Positions 34,626-43,679 of a stretch of DNA of 50,816 nt are shown in pieces. Position 1 is the stretch's first letter. Every line of letters starts with the position of its first letter. Position numbers and translations under genes: made by a program. The stretch comes from an uncultured Prochlorococcus sp. Its GTDB lineage: Bacteria; Cyanobacteriota; Cyanobacteriia; PCC-6307; Cyanobiaceae. A model generated the notes under the pieces. It searched no databases. It saw only the letters and a program-made list of their open reading frames with translations, and had not been told where the DNA came from. Location of the stretch: the NCBI GenBank assembly GCA_902536775.1, contig CACAYX010000007.1:1-50816 (forward strand). Direction: 5' to 3'.

Positions 34626-35297
34626 TTAGTTATCTGTAATAGAATCAAGTTCTCCTTGATCGTTCAACTTTGGATATTCTTTAGCTGATTTTTTATGCAC
34701 CGTAGCTAATTCTGGGTAACACCATTCAAAAAGTGTTTTTTGATATTCATCTATATTTAACCCTTCTCCATTAGAGGGTAATATACCTTTATTTTTTCTT
34801 TGGCGAACAGCTTCAAATAATAATATAGAAGCAGCAACTGAAACATTCAGAGATTGAACCATACCTCTCATAGGTATAGAAATTGATTGATCAACCATTG
34901 ATATAAGTTCATTACTTAGTCCCCATTTTTCTGCTCCTAAAACAAAACATGTATCTTGGGAATAATCAAAATTTCTATAATCTACTGATTCACTATTAAG
35001 AGTTGTTCCATATAATTTAAAACCCTTATTCTTTAAATCAGATATTGCCGTGATAGTATTTTCATGATTATTCAGTTTTACCCATTTTTGACTTCCTTGA
35101 GCAGTACTATTAAAAGTCTTAACGGCATTCGTTTTGCTAATAAAATTTGCTTCGAAAACTCCTGCCGCATCACATGTCCTTAATATTGCAGATAAATTAT
35201 GTGGTTTATTGACATCCTCAACTAAAACAGTCAAGTTTTTCATTCTGCAATCTAAAACACTTTTGATTCGTTCAAATCTTCTTGGCAAAATTGACAT
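34626..35297 (-). CDS. trmH: tRNA (guanosine-2'-O-)-methyltransferase TrmH
   Basis: 223 residues of the SPOUT class. RRFERIKSVLDCRMKNLTVLVEDVNKPHNLSAILRTCDAAGVFE matches TrmH rather than the rRNA SpoU enzymes. The knot motifs are TCFVLGAEKWGLSNE and ISIPMRGMVQSLNVSVAASILLFEAVRQR. It methylates the ribose of G18 in the tRNA D-loop. It begins the minus strand opposite a 67-aa hypothetical gene. Confidence 0.94.
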   Translation of the reverse strand: MSILPRRFERIKSVLDCRMKNLTVLVEDVNKPHNLSAILRTCDAAGVFEANFISKTNAVKTFNSTAQGSQKWVKLNNHENTITAISDLKNKGFKLYGTTLNSESVDYRNFDYSQDTCFVLGAEKWGLSNELISMVDQSISIPMRGMVQSLNVSVAASILLFEAVRQRKNKGILPSNGEGLNIDEYQKTLFEWCYPELATVHKKSAKEYPKLNDQGELDSITDN

Positions 35298-35393
35298 TTA
35301 TAATTTTTTCACACTTTTAGATTATATTCAAAAAATATTGATTACCTATTAAATCTCTTGGTTTATAATATTTTGGTAGTTTAAATTAACTCA

Positions 35394-35597
35394 ATGGCAT
35401 ACATAGAATGGGATTATACAGTAATAACAAGTATGGTAGAAAAACAAGGGTGGGATTTACCTGATCGTGAATCGGAAGAATGGAATAAATTTAACGACGA
35501 ATTAGGAGAAAAAATGAGAGGAGTTGGAATTATTTTTGAGAAATATTGTAAATTCACTCCTGACGTAGGAGAAGGAGTTCATCTTCTAGATGACTGA
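35394..35597 (+). CDS. small hypothetical protein, Trp-containing (67 aa)
   Basis: 67 residues from an ATG. It is acidic and helical, with EWDYTVITSMVEKQGWDLPDRESEEWNKFNDELGEKM and a C-terminus FEKYCKFTPDVGEGVHLL. There is no membrane segment or cysteine pair. No known family is recognised. A 96-nt gap separates it from the divergent trmH start, leaving room for a promoter, and a possible hairpin (CCATTGAT/ATCAATGG, 35615-35640) lies past its stop. Confidence 0.65.
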   Translation: MAYIEWDYTVITSMVEKQGWDLPDRESEEWNKFNDELGEKMRGVGIIFEKYCKFTPDVGEGVHLLDD

Positions 35598-35774
35598 TCA
35601 TAAATAGTTTTAAACCATTGATGTATCCCTTAATCAATGGCTTATTAATTAATAAGATAATATAATTTCACTAAATTAGAACTGGCAATTATTAAGGCTT
35701 TATAAAGCTTGTACTCTAAAAAAAATTTTTTATTCCACAAAAAAGTTATTTAATTTCTATATTTGAATAAAAAT

Positions 35775-36167
35775 ATGAAAAATAAATTAACCTTTTTATT
35801 CGATGGTGGTTGTCCACTTTGTTTGAGAGAAATAAATTTTCTTAAAAAAAGAGATACCTTAAATCAAATTGCATTTATAGATATAAATAGTAAGGATTAT
35901 GATCAAAGTCTTTTTAATGACATCTCATATTCAGAAGCTATGTCAAACCTGCATGGGATTATTGAAAATGGTGAAATTATTAGGGGACTAGATGTACTTG
36001 AATATTCTTATGAATTAGTTGGTTTAGGTTGGGTTTATTATCCCTTGAAGATTAAACTCTTATCTCCATTATTGAGACTGGTTTACAGATATTGGGCAAA
36101 ATATAGACTTCAAATTACAGGTAGATCCGATATTGAAAAACTTTGTACCTCAAAATGTGAACAATAA
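35775..36167 (+). CDS. DUF393 family thiol-disulfide oxidoreductase-like protein
   Basis: 130 residues from the ATG at 35775 (TTG at 35763 would add four). The family hallmark LFDGGCPLCLREINFLKKRD lies at the start, with a CXXC pair, followed by IAFIDINSKDY and a hydrophobic C-terminal half (VGLGWVYYPLKIKLLSPLLRLVYRYWAKYRL) that could touch the membrane. DUF393 proteins are a thioredoxin-like group including YuxK. It starts the run to the photolyase-like gene, 2 nt upstream of the next gene. Confidence 0.88.
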   Translation: MKNKLTFLFDGGCPLCLREINFLKKRDTLNQIAFIDINSKDYDQSLFNDISYSEAMSNLHGIIENGEIIRGLDVLEYSYELVGLGWVYYPLKIKLLSPLLRLVYRYWAKYRLQITGRSDIEKLCTSKCEQ

Positions 36168-36169
36168 AT

Positions 36170-36406
36170 ATGCAAAGTATCGACATAGACAGAATAATAG
36201 AAATGTGTTGGGAAGATAGAACACCCTTTGAAGCTATCGAGTATCAATTTGGTTTAAAAGAGGAAGATGCGATAAAAATTATGCGTCAAAATCTTAAACC
36301 CAAATCTTTCAAAGTCTGGAGAAAGAGAGTTTCTGGAAGAAATACAAAACATATGGCCCTTAAAGATTCAACTAGATTTAAATCTACTCATAAAAGAAAA
36401 TTATAA
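36170..36406 (+). CDS. DUF2805 (TIGR03643) family protein
   Basis: 78 residues. The family pattern is clear: IDRIIEMCWEDRTPFEAIEYQFGLKEEDAIKIMRQNLKPKSFKVWRKRVSGRNTKH. A helix-turn-helix-like first half is followed by a highly basic C-terminal tail (TRFKSTHKRKL), which would suit nucleic acid contact, but that is inference. Function unknown. It lies 2 nt after DUF393 and 3 nt before a DUF2256 ORF, in a run that ends in the photolyase-like gene. Confidence 0.85.
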   Translation: MQSIDIDRIIEMCWEDRTPFEAIEYQFGLKEEDAIKIMRQNLKPKSFKVWRKRVSGRNTKHMALKDSTRFKSTHKRKL

Positions 36407-36409
36407 ATT

Positions 36410-36541
36410 TTGAAAAATCTTTCTACTAAAACTTGTCCTGTTTGCAATAGGCCGTTTGAGTGGCGTAAAAAATGGAAAAAATGTTGGGATGATGTTATCT
36501 ACTGTTCAAAAAGATGCAGTAACAGGAAGTCGCACAGATGA
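36410..36541 (+). CDS. DUF2256 zinc-ribbon-like small protein
   Basis: A 43-residue ORF with a TTG start at 36410 and a TGA at 36539-36541. The DUF2256 pattern is clear: [18 protein letters not shown], then [23 protein letters not shown] and CSXXC pairs (Cys9, Cys12, Cys33, Cys37) would bind zinc. Its stop overlaps the start of the photolyase-like gene by 4 nt (ATGA), so translation is coupled. Small size means it is easily missed by annotation. Confidence 0.85.
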   Translation: MKNLSTKTCPVCNRPFEWRKKWKKCWDDVIYCSKRCSNRKSHR

Positions 36542-38028
36542 AACAAGTATCAATTATTTTCCCGAATCAACTTTTTAGAGAAAGCCCAATCTTAAAAATA
36601 AATTGTGAAGTTTTGATTTTGGAAGACTCATTATTTTTTGGAAATGATAAATTTCATAAATTAATTAACCATAAAAATAAGTTAGTTTTTCATAGAGCAT
36701 CTATGCTCGCTTATAAAAATTATTTAGAAATATCTGGCTTTAAAGTTTTATATATCGAAAACAAGAATAATGTTTCTACACTTGATTACTTATCGGAATT
36801 TATTAAAAATAAATATCAGAAAATAAATCTCATTGACCCTCATGATTTTTTAATAATGAAGAGGATTAATAATTTTGTTGAAAGTAATAATTTAGCTTTA
36901 AATATTTTGCCTTCTCCTATGTTTATGACCAGTGAAGATTTAAAAGATTTATTTGCATCAAATGCAAAAAAACCTCTTATGGGGAGATTTTATGAGAATC
37001 AAAGAAAGAGCCAAAAAATATTAATTAATCCTGATGATACACCTGTAGGTGGTAAATGGAGTTTCGATGAAATGAACAGAAAAAAATTACCAAAAAAAAT
37101 AAATATACCCGATTCACCTAAATTACAAAAAAATAAATTTGTAGTTAACGCAGAAAGTTCATTAGCCAATTTTGATATTGAGTTTATTGGAGAAAGTAAT
37201 AACTTTTTATATCCAACTAATTTTGCAGAGGCAGATGAATGGTTAAATGATTTTTTTAAACATAGATTTTTCTCCTTTGGAGATTATGAGGATGCTATTT
37301 CTAAAGAAAATTCTTTTTTATGGCACAGTTTACTTTCTCCTCTTTTAAATAGCGGCTTATTAACCCCAGATGAAGTAGTTAATAAAGCATTACTTTTTGC
37401 AAAAAATAATAATGTTCCTATTAACTCTTTAGAGGGTTTTGTTCGTCAAATTATTGGATGGAGAGAATTTATTTGCCTCGTCTACAAAAAGTACGGAACA
37501 AAGATGCGAAATAGTAATTTTTGGAATTTTGAAGATAAGCCAATTCCAAAATCTTTTTATCAAGGAAATACAGGAATTGAACCAGTAGACGTTGTTATAA
37601 AAAATATTATTAAATTTGGTTATTGTCATCATATTGAGCGGCTAATGATTGTTGGCAACTTTATGCTTCTATGTAGAATTCACCCAAACCAAGTTTATAA
37701 ATGGTTTATGGAAATGTTTATTGATTCCTATGATTGGGTTATGGTCCCAAATGTTTACGGAATGAGTCAGTTTAGTGATGGCGGTATCTTTTCAACAAAG
37801 CCATATATATCAAGCTCTAATTATGTAAAAAAAATGTCTAATTTTAAAAGTGGCCCATGGTGTGAAATATGGGATGGCTTATTTTGGAAATTTATTAAAG
37901 ATAATGAAAGCTTTTTTAGAAAGCAATATCGTCTGGCAATGTTAACGAGAAATCTCGATAAAATGTCAGAGGAAAAATTAAATAATCACTTAAAAACAGC
38001 CGATAAATTTTTAAGAGATATTCAATAA
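36538..38028 (+). CDS. photolyase/cryptochrome-related flavoprotein (FeS-BCP/PhrB-like group) with a reduced cysteine set
   Basis: 496 residues. The N-terminal Rossmann-like part ([25 protein letters not shown]) binds an antenna cofactor, and the C-terminal part binds FAD ([88 protein letters not shown]). This is the bacterial cryptochrome/(6-4) photolyase-related family with an iron-sulfur cluster. Cys363 and Cys442 are present, but the usual YCxGC pair and about ten residues are missing between KKMSNF and PWC. It may therefore have no FeS cluster. Translationally coupled to DUF2256. Confidence 0.88.
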   Translation: MKQVSIIFPNQLFRESPILKINCEVLILEDSLFFGNDKFHKLINHKNKLVFHRASMLAYKNYLEISGFKVLYIENKNNVSTLDYLSEFIKNKYQKINLIDPHDFLIMKRINNFVESNNLALNILPSPMFMTSEDLKDLFASNAKKPLMGRFYENQRKSQKILINPDDTPVGGKWSFDEMNRKKLPKKINIPDSPKLQKNKFVVNAESSLANFDIEFIGESNNFLYPTNFAEADEWLNDFFKHRFFSFGDYEDAISKENSFLWHSLLSPLLNSGLLTPDEVVNKALLFAKNNNVPINSLEGFVRQIIGWREFICLVYKKYGTKMRNSNFWNFEDKPIPKSFYQGNTGIEPVDVVIKNIIKFGYCHHIERLMIVGNFMLLCRIHPNQVYKWFMEMFIDSYDWVMVPNVYGMSQFSDGGIFSTKPYISSSNYVKKMSNFKSGPWCEIWDGLFWKFIKDNESFFRKQYRLAMLTRNLDKMSEEKLNNHLKTADKFLRDIQ

Positions 38029-38134
38029 ATTAAGAGTAATAACCTACAGTTTTCTTTGAAAAATTAAAAGAATATTATGTTATGAAGAAATATTAATTAC
38101 GGATGTTAACTTAGAAACTTATTAGATTTATCTG

Positions 38135-38314
38135 ATGGAAATTGGAACACTTTTTTTAAAAAGTAATTCGACGGGAATTATCACTTTTTCTGAATTAGAT
38201 TGGATAACTACTCATCAATCTAATTTCACTAGGTTGGAAGAATCCATAGCAATTAAATTAGGCAGAATGCTTGATGCAGGATCTATCAATATTGGTTGCT
38301 ATTTGAAATCCTGA
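38135..38314 (+). CDS. small hypothetical protein (59 aa)
   Basis: A 59-codon ORF from an ATG at 38135. It reads like a folded protein: MEIGTLFLKSNSTGIITFSE, then LDWITTHQSNFTRLEESIAIKLGRMLDAGS and INIGCYLKS. Alternating strands and a helix are plausible; there is no membrane segment. It shares its orientation with the photolyase-like gene 106 nt upstream and a 47-aa ORF 19 nt downstream. I do not recognise its family, but codon use and amphipathicity favour a real gene. Confidence 0.6.
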   Translation: MEIGTLFLKSNSTGIITFSELDWITTHQSNFTRLEESIAIKLGRMLDAGSINIGCYLKS

Positions 38315-38333
38315 ATAAGTTTTTATTTTAATA

Positions 38334-38477
38334 ATGAAGTATCAAGAAGAAAAAAAAATATTTTTTCGTGAAAGAATCCACTCTTTAAATATCTTTCTTT
38401 TTTTAGGATTTAATCTGTCACTTATTTCTATCTTAGGTTTTATTTGGTTTAATACTGCAATTGAAAAAGTTGTTTAA
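38334..38477 (+). CDS. 47-aa single-pass membrane microprotein
   Basis: A 47-codon ORF from an ATG at 38334. A charged N-terminal part (MKYQEEKKIFFRERIHSL) leads into one hydrophobic segment at about 19-41 (NIFLFLGFNLSLISILGFIWF). This positive-inside plan is like small thylakoid or inner-membrane peptides, but no known photosystem or cytochrome b6f subunit matches. It lies 19 nt after the 59-aa ORF and 50 nt before rsmB. Confidence 0.55.
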   Translation: MKYQEEKKIFFRERIHSLNIFLFLGFNLSLISILGFIWFNTAIEKVV

Positions 38478-38527
38478 ATTTTTGAATTTTTTGTATATTA
38501 AAGTTATCTTTAAAAACAAATTATATT

Positions 38528-39844
38528 TTGAGCATAGGATATTTACAAAGAAAGGCAGCTTGGGAAATTTTGTTAAAAGTTAGTTCTGGTTATTTTTCTG
38601 ATCATGCTCTTGAAAAGGTTTTAAAAAATTATCAATTTAATTCTCTTGATATAGCTTTTATTACGGAATTATCTTTTGGATGCATAAGGTATAGAAAATT
38701 TCTTGATCTTTGGACGGATCATACATCAAAAATTACTCATAAAAATCAGCCTCCAAAGTTAAGATGGCTTCTACATATAGGTTTATATCAACTATTGAAA
38801 ATGGATAAAATTCCATTTCCCGCTGCTATTTCTACCACTGTAGAGGTAGCTAAAAAAACAGATTTAAATGGTTTAGCGGGAACTGTAAATGCTATATTGA
38901 GAAATGCATCAAGAAAATTAGAACAAAAAATTTTTCCGGAATTATCTTCTGATAGAAAAGAAAGAATTTCATATCTTGAATCATTTCCATTATGGCTTGT
39001 AAAGGATCTTTATAAATGGGTCGGAAATCACGAGGGTGAAAATATCATTAAGGCATTTAATAAAAAACCATCAATTGATTTGAGAATTAACCAATTAAAA
39101 ACTAATTTGGATAAATTTTTGAAAGTACTTGATGAAAATAAAATTGATGCTGAAATTATTAAAGATTTACATAATGGAATTTCTTTAAAATCTAATCCAA
39201 GATCTATAAAAAATTTACCAGGATATAGTGATGGACTTTGGACAATTCAAGATAGATCTTCTCAGTGGATAGCACCTCTCTTAAATCCAAAAGAAGGTGA
39301 AAAGATTTTAGATGCTTGTGCAGCTCCAGGAAGTAAGTCTACCCACCTTGCAGAATTAACAAATGATAGTGCTGAAATCATTGCCGTAGATAGATCAGCA
39401 AAAAGATTGAAAATACTGCAATCAAATTTAGAAAGGTTAAATTTGAAATCTGTTAATACCCTTAAGGCTGATGCTACGAGTTTGATTGAATTAAATCCTA
39501 AGTTTTTATCTTATTTTGATAAGATTTTGTTAGATGCTCCCTGTTCTGGGATTGGAACTCTTTCCAGAAATCCAGATTCTAGATGGTCTTTAAGTAAAGA
39601 AAAAATAAAATCTTTAACTTTATTACAGGAAAAACTTTTGGAGAGTATTTTCCCTCTTTTGAAAAAAGAGGGAACTTTAGTTTATTCAACTTGTACTATT
39701 TGTCCCGATGAAAATAATCTATTAATTGAACGATTTATTGAAAAAAACAAAACTTTAAAATTGGTTAGCCAAAAGCAAATTTTACCTAGCTTGGATTATC
39801 CTGGTGATGGATTTTATTCTGCAATAATTTCTTATAAATCTTAA
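38528..39844 (+). CDS. rsmB: 16S rRNA m5C967 methyltransferase RsmB (Sun)
   Basis: 438 residues from a TTG start. An N-terminal NusB-like helical domain (KAAWEILLKVSSGYFSDHALEKVL through about 140), a middle domain, and the Rossmann methyltransferase with SAM motif DACAAPGSKSTHLAEL, LDAPCSGIGTLSRNPDSRW and the catalytic YSTCTICPDENN. Both cysteines expected of m5C enzymes (PCSG and STCT) are there. It methylates C967 in the small-subunit rRNA. It converges on the PBP gene with a 9-nt gap. Confidence 0.95.
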   Translation: MSIGYLQRKAAWEILLKVSSGYFSDHALEKVLKNYQFNSLDIAFITELSFGCIRYRKFLDLWTDHTSKITHKNQPPKLRWLLHIGLYQLLKMDKIPFPAAISTTVEVAKKTDLNGLAGTVNAILRNASRKLEQKIFPELSSDRKERISYLESFPLWLVKDLYKWVGNHEGENIIKAFNKKPSIDLRINQLKTNLDKFLKVLDENKIDAEIIKDLHNGISLKSNPRSIKNLPGYSDGLWTIQDRSSQWIAPLLNPKEGEKILDACAAPGSKSTHLAELTNDSAEIIAVDRSAKRLKILQSNLERLNLKSVNTLKADATSLIELNPKFLSYFDKILLDAPCSGIGTLSRNPDSRWSLSKEKIKSLTLLQEKLLESIFPLLKKEGTLVYSTCTICPDENNLLIERFIEKNKTLKLVSQKQILPSLDYPGDGFYSAIISYKS

Positions 39845-39853
39845 AAATATAAT

Positions 39854-41632
39854 TTATTTTTTAATTGGAATTTTATAAATTTCAGTTATGAACTTCTTCC
39901 ATAAATAAGCTGCATTCCCACTAGATAATTCAGATTCCTTGTTATCGTCGTAACCTATCCAGATCCCTGTTGTAAGGTTATCAATGGAACCAATAAACCA
40001 GAGATCTTTATTTCCATCAGATGTTCCTGTTTTCCCATAAATTTTCTTCCCTTTTATAGAGGCTGCTTTTGAAGTGCCTTCTTTTACAGATTTTTCAAGA
40101 AGTTTATTTATTTTCTTGTTTACTTTTAAATCTAATATTTTCTTTGAAATAGATTTGTTTTCCCAAATAGGTTGTTTTTTAAATGATTCTATTTTTTCTA
40201 TGATTTCAGGGTTTTGAATCTTCCCATTATTGTTTATTGCAGAATATGCATTTGTGATGTTTAAAAGATTATCTCCGTAGGAACCAATAGCTAATGATGG
40301 GAATTCCTCAAACTCTTGCTCGTAACCTAGTCCAAATGAATTCGCTAAATTAATAATATTTTTTAAGCCGATTTTTTTTGTTATTGATATTGGAACGATA
40401 TTTGATGAACTTTTAAATGATTCAATTAAAGATATTGAACCTCTATAGTCTTCTGAAAAATTTTTTGGGCAATAACTTTCCCAGCATGATGGTAAGTCTT
40501 CAAATTCATCGCTTAATTTTATTCCTTCTATTAATGCAGCAGCATAAGGGATAATTTTAAAAGTAGAACCTAAAGGTCTTACAGATGAAATCACTCTATT
40601 GTATTCATTAATTGATGGATTTTTGCTGGTTATCATTGTCCTGATTAGTCCTGTGTTTGATTCGATAGATAACAGACTAAATTCAAGTTCTTTAGGCCCT
40701 GCATATCTTGATATTTTTTGACCTTTTTCTTGCCAATCTTTATTGATAGAAGATTTAATTCTTAAAAATTTATAATCATTTTTACTTCCAATTTTTTTAT
40801 CTGTTTCCTGAAGAATAAATTTTATTAGTAATCTATCATCTAAAAAATTATCAGCTGTTTGATAATTTAATTTTATTTTTTCTTTAATAGCCTTATTCTT
40901 ATTTGCAAGAGAAATATATCCATCAACATACATTGATTCAAGAACTTTATTTCTATTTTTAATAGCTAACTCTAAATTTTGATAAGGTGAATAAATTGAT
41001 GGAGCTGGAGCTAATCCTGCAATTAATGCGATCTCTGATAATGTTAATTCTTCTATAAATTTTCCAAAATAAACTTGGGCAGCCTCGTCTACGCCGTATG
41101 CTCCTGATCCTAGATAAATATTATTTAAATATAATTTAAAAATTTGATTTTTGTCATATCTAAATTCAAGTATGAGTGATATAAATATTTCTTTGATTTT
41201 TCTTTGAAAACTTAAATCATTATTTAGAAAAAGTAATCTAGCAACTTGTTGTGTAATCGTACTTCCTCCCTCTTTAACATAACCACTTCTAATATTTTGA
41301 ATAAGGGCACGAGAAATACTTTTTAAATCTATTCCATTATGTTTATAAAATCTTTTATCCTCAGAAGATATAAAAGATTGTTTAAGAAAAAATGGAATTT
41401 TATGATAACTATTATTTATTTCAAATTTGCGGCTTAATTTGCTTATTATCTTATTATCAGAAGATAATATTACATAAGAATATTTGGTTTCCCGAAACTT
41501 TTTATTTTTAGATAAGTCTAATTTTAATGTACTAAATATTAAAATAAAAAAATAAAAAGATATTCCAGAAAAAATTAATATTGGAATTATTAAAACAAAA
41601 GATTTGAATTTAATCTTTTGCACCTTAAGCAA
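39854..41632 (-). CDS. class A penicillin-binding protein (bifunctional transglycosylase/transpeptidase)
   Basis: 592 residues. An N-terminal anchor at about 11-33 (FVLIIPILIFSGISFYFFILIF). The GT51 domain follows with FISSEDKRFYKHNGIDLKSI, GGSTITQQVARLLFL, KIKEIFISLILE and GSGAYGVDEAAQVYFGK. The transpeptidase domain carries SXXK in RPLGSTFKIIPY, SXN in SSSNIVPIS, and KTGT in YGKTGTSDGN. It polymerises and cross-links peptidoglycan. The start overlaps the chlG end by 8 nt, so they share a transcript. Confidence 0.95.
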   Translation of the reverse strand: MLKVQKIKFKSFVLIIPILIFSGISFYFFILIFSTLKLDLSKNKKFRETKYSYVILSSDNKIISKLSRKFEINNSYHKIPFFLKQSFISSEDKRFYKHNGIDLKSISRALIQNIRSGYVKEGGSTITQQVARLLFLNNDLSFQRKIKEIFISLILEFRYDKNQIFKLYLNNIYLGSGAYGVDEAAQVYFGKFIEELTLSEIALIAGLAPAPSIYSPYQNLELAIKNRNKVLESMYVDGYISLANKNKAIKEKIKLNYQTADNFLDDRLLIKFILQETDKKIGSKNDYKFLRIKSSINKDWQEKGQKISRYAGPKELEFSLLSIESNTGLIRTMITSKNPSINEYNRVISSVRPLGSTFKIIPYAAALIEGIKLSDEFEDLPSCWESYCPKNFSEDYRGSISLIESFKSSSNIVPISITKKIGLKNIINLANSFGLGYEQEFEEFPSLAIGSYGDNLLNITNAYSAINNNGKIQNPEIIEKIESFKKQPIWENKSISKKILDLKVNKKINKLLEKSVKEGTSKAASIKGKKIYGKTGTSDGNKDLWFIGSIDNLTTGIWIGYDDNKESELSSGNAAYLWKKFITEIYKIPIKK

Positions 41633-42572
41633 CTAAAAAACTATGTCCTATCGCTAAAGCTGTAACTAACATTCCAGTTATAAGGAACGGCTGGGCACTT
41701 GCTTGATATTTGACATCAAACTTTAGAGGATCTCTTAGTAACCACATATCTTGAAATGTAATTTGTGGAATTACCAACAAAACCAAAATTACAGAGGCTA
41801 AATGTTGACCAATAATGACTAATACTAAAACCATTGCTAATTGAAAAATGTCAATCAGTCCTGCACTTATTCTACTTGCATTTTTAATTCCAAATACTAC
41901 TGGTAGAGAATTTAAGCCTAGCTTTGAATCTCCTTCAACACTTTTGAAATCATTAATAACGGCAATTCCAAGTCCTGATAGGCTATAAGCAAGGGTAAGT
42001 ATCGCCGTCACGATAGTTAATTTCCCAAACAGCGCTTGTCCTGCCCACCAAGGTAAAGCTATATAAGATGCTCCTAATGCATAATTCCCAAGCCAACCAT
42101 TCTGTTTTAATTTGAGTGGTGGAGCAGAATATATGTAACTAACAAAGGAACCTCCTAATGCCAAAAGTAAGACGGAGGGGAAGCTGTGCTTAGCATATAA
42201 ATCTAATAGAAAAGCAACTATTAAACCTGCTATAAGTAATACCCAGATTTGTATTTTTACATCTTTAATTGAAATTTTGCCAGAGGGAATTGGTCTATTT
42301 GGTTCATTAATTGCATCAATTTCTTTATCAAAAAAATCATTTATAGTTTGGGTATAACCAGCCAGAAGTGGTCCACTCATCAACATACATGCTAATGAAG
42401 CTAGAACATTACTCAATGTCCATTTAAAATTCCCACTTGCAGCAGCTCCACAAATAACTCCCCATATCAAAGGGATCCACGTTATGGGTTTCATTAACTG
42501 TATACGGAGTTTCCATATACTTGATGTTTCAGAGGCACCCTTAATTCCTAATAGTTGTTTTGGATCATTCAC
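41625..42572 (-). CDS. chlG: chlorophyll synthase ChlG
   Basis: 315 residues, a polytopic UbiA-family prenyltransferase with about eight to nine membrane helices. The prenyl-diphosphate motif NDFFDKEIDAINEPNRPIPSG and the second acidic motif VINDFKSVEGD are present, with a YIYSAPPLKLKQNGWLGNYALGASYIALPWWAGQ signature specific to ChlG. It attaches phytyl or geranylgeranyl diphosphate to (divinyl) chlorophyllide. It follows DUF2862 by 8 nt and overlaps the PBP gene, tying pigment and wall synthesis into one minus-strand operon. Confidence 0.96.
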   Translation of the reverse strand: MNDPKQLLGIKGASETSSIWKLRIQLMKPITWIPLIWGVICGAAASGNFKWTLSNVLASLACMLMSGPLLAGYTQTINDFFDKEIDAINEPNRPIPSGKISIKDVKIQIWVLLIAGLIVAFLLDLYAKHSFPSVLLLALGGSFVSYIYSAPPLKLKQNGWLGNYALGASYIALPWWAGQALFGKLTIVTAILTLAYSLSGLGIAVINDFKSVEGDSKLGLNSLPVVFGIKNASRISAGLIDIFQLAMVLVLVIIGQHLASVILVLLVIPQITFQDMWLLRDPLKFDVKYQASAQPFLITGMLVTALAIGHSFLVA

Positions 42573-42580
42573 TTTACTCT

Positions 42581-42805
42581 TTAACCTTTCTCAATTTCTT
42601 CTGGGAAAAACCAATTTTGCTCACCATTTTGAAATTTTGCGGTGATCCCAATACTTCTGCCGTCTGTCATTTTATAGCCTGTTATTACGGCTTTAGGATT
42701 CGAGGATATTTGATCGATTAATTTAGCTGGTAGTCTATCTTTTACTTTATTAATGTTAATTTTGATTTTACTACCGATTTTGGGTAATAATTTTGTTTCA
42801 GCCAT
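42581..42805 (-). CDS. DUF2862 family protein
   Basis: 74 residues. The typical short cyanobacterial pattern: IGSKIKININKVKDRLPAKLIDQI, then GYKMTDGRSIGITAKFQNGEQNWFFPEEI. Likely a beta-rich fold (SH3-like), function unknown. Preceding chlG by 8 nt on the same strand, it opens the chlG-PBP operon. Its ATG is 59 nt from the divergent hisF start, so promoters for both strands must be close together. Confidence 0.82.
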   Translation of the reverse strand: MAETKLLPKIGSKIKININKVKDRLPAKLIDQISSNPKAVITGYKMTDGRSIGITAKFQNGEQNWFFPEEIEKG

Positions 42806-42864
42806 AAGAGGTAAAATAAAAGCTATTATGCAAGATTAACAGCATTTGGACAATTTTTACTAAA

Positions 42865-43635
42865 ATGGTAGCTCTTCGTTTAATTCCTTGTTTAGATGTC
42901 GCCCATGGCAGAGTGGTTAAAGGTGTAAATTTTGTTAACTTGAGAGACTCAGGCGATCCTGTTGAATTGGCTTGTAGGTATTCTGATGAGGGCGCAGATG
43001 AATTAGTATTCTTAGATATTAGAGCTAGTGTAGAAAATAGAAATACATTAGTTGACCTTGTCTCTAGGACTGCAAAATCAGTAAAAATCCCATTTACAGT
43101 AGGTGGAGGAATAGATTCTGTTTCTTCAATTAATGATCTTTTAAGAGCTGGAGCGGACAAAGTGAGTTTGAATTCTTCCGCTGTTAGAAATCCAGATTTA
43201 ATTTCTAAAAGTTCTAGAGAATTTGGTAATCAATGTATCGTGATAGCAATTGATGCTAAAAGAAAAGTTAATAAGACTGATGAATGGGAGGTATATGTAA
43301 AAGGAGGGAGAGAAAATACTGGAATAGATGTATTAAGTTGGGCAAAGAAAGTTGAGAAATTAGGCGCAGGGGAAATTTTGCTTACTTCAATGGATGGTGA
43401 TGGCACGCAGAATGGATATGATTTACATCTGACTGAATCTGTTACCAATATTGTTAATATTCCAGTAATTGCTTCTGGAGGAGCAGGTTGTTTAAAAGAT
43501 ATCTATGATGTTTTTAATGAAGGCAGAGCATCTGCCGCACTTTTAGCATCATTACTTCATGATAAGAAACTTTCTTTAAGAGAAATAAAGACTTTCCTCC
43601 TCGAAAAAAAACTTCCAATTAGACCATATGAATAA
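42865..43635 (+). CDS. hisF: imidazole glycerol phosphate synthase subunit HisF
   Basis: 256 residues, a TIM barrel. [20 protein letters not shown] at the start with the catalytic Asp of [33 protein letters not shown] with the second Asp, [13 protein letters not shown], and [15 protein letters not shown]. HisF with HisH makes imidazole glycerol phosphate and AICAR. It is followed 44 nt later by the methyltransferase gene. Confidence 0.97.
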   Translation: MVALRLIPCLDVAHGRVVKGVNFVNLRDSGDPVELACRYSDEGADELVFLDIRASVENRNTLVDLVSRTAKSVKIPFTVGGGIDSVSSINDLLRAGADKVSLNSSAVRNPDLISKSSREFGNQCIVIAIDAKRKVNKTDEWEVYVKGGRENTGIDVLSWAKKVEKLGAGEILLTSMDGDGTQNGYDLHLTESVTNIVNIPVIASGGAGCLKDIYDVFNEGRASAALLASLLHDKKLSLREIKTFLLEKKLPIRPYE

Positions 43636-43679
43636 AAAATTTAGGTTAGTACCAAAAAAAATAATTTAAAAATTTAAAA

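Noticed and set aside
35615-35640. Inverted repeat CCATTGAT/ATCAATGG as a terminator
   Set aside because: Stem is AT-rich, loop is 10 nt and no T run follows. Only mentioned under the gene at 35394.
42798-43160. 120-aa minus-strand ORF opposite hisF
   Set aside because: It overlaps the well-supported hisF and the DUF2862 start. Its sequence has no family motif.
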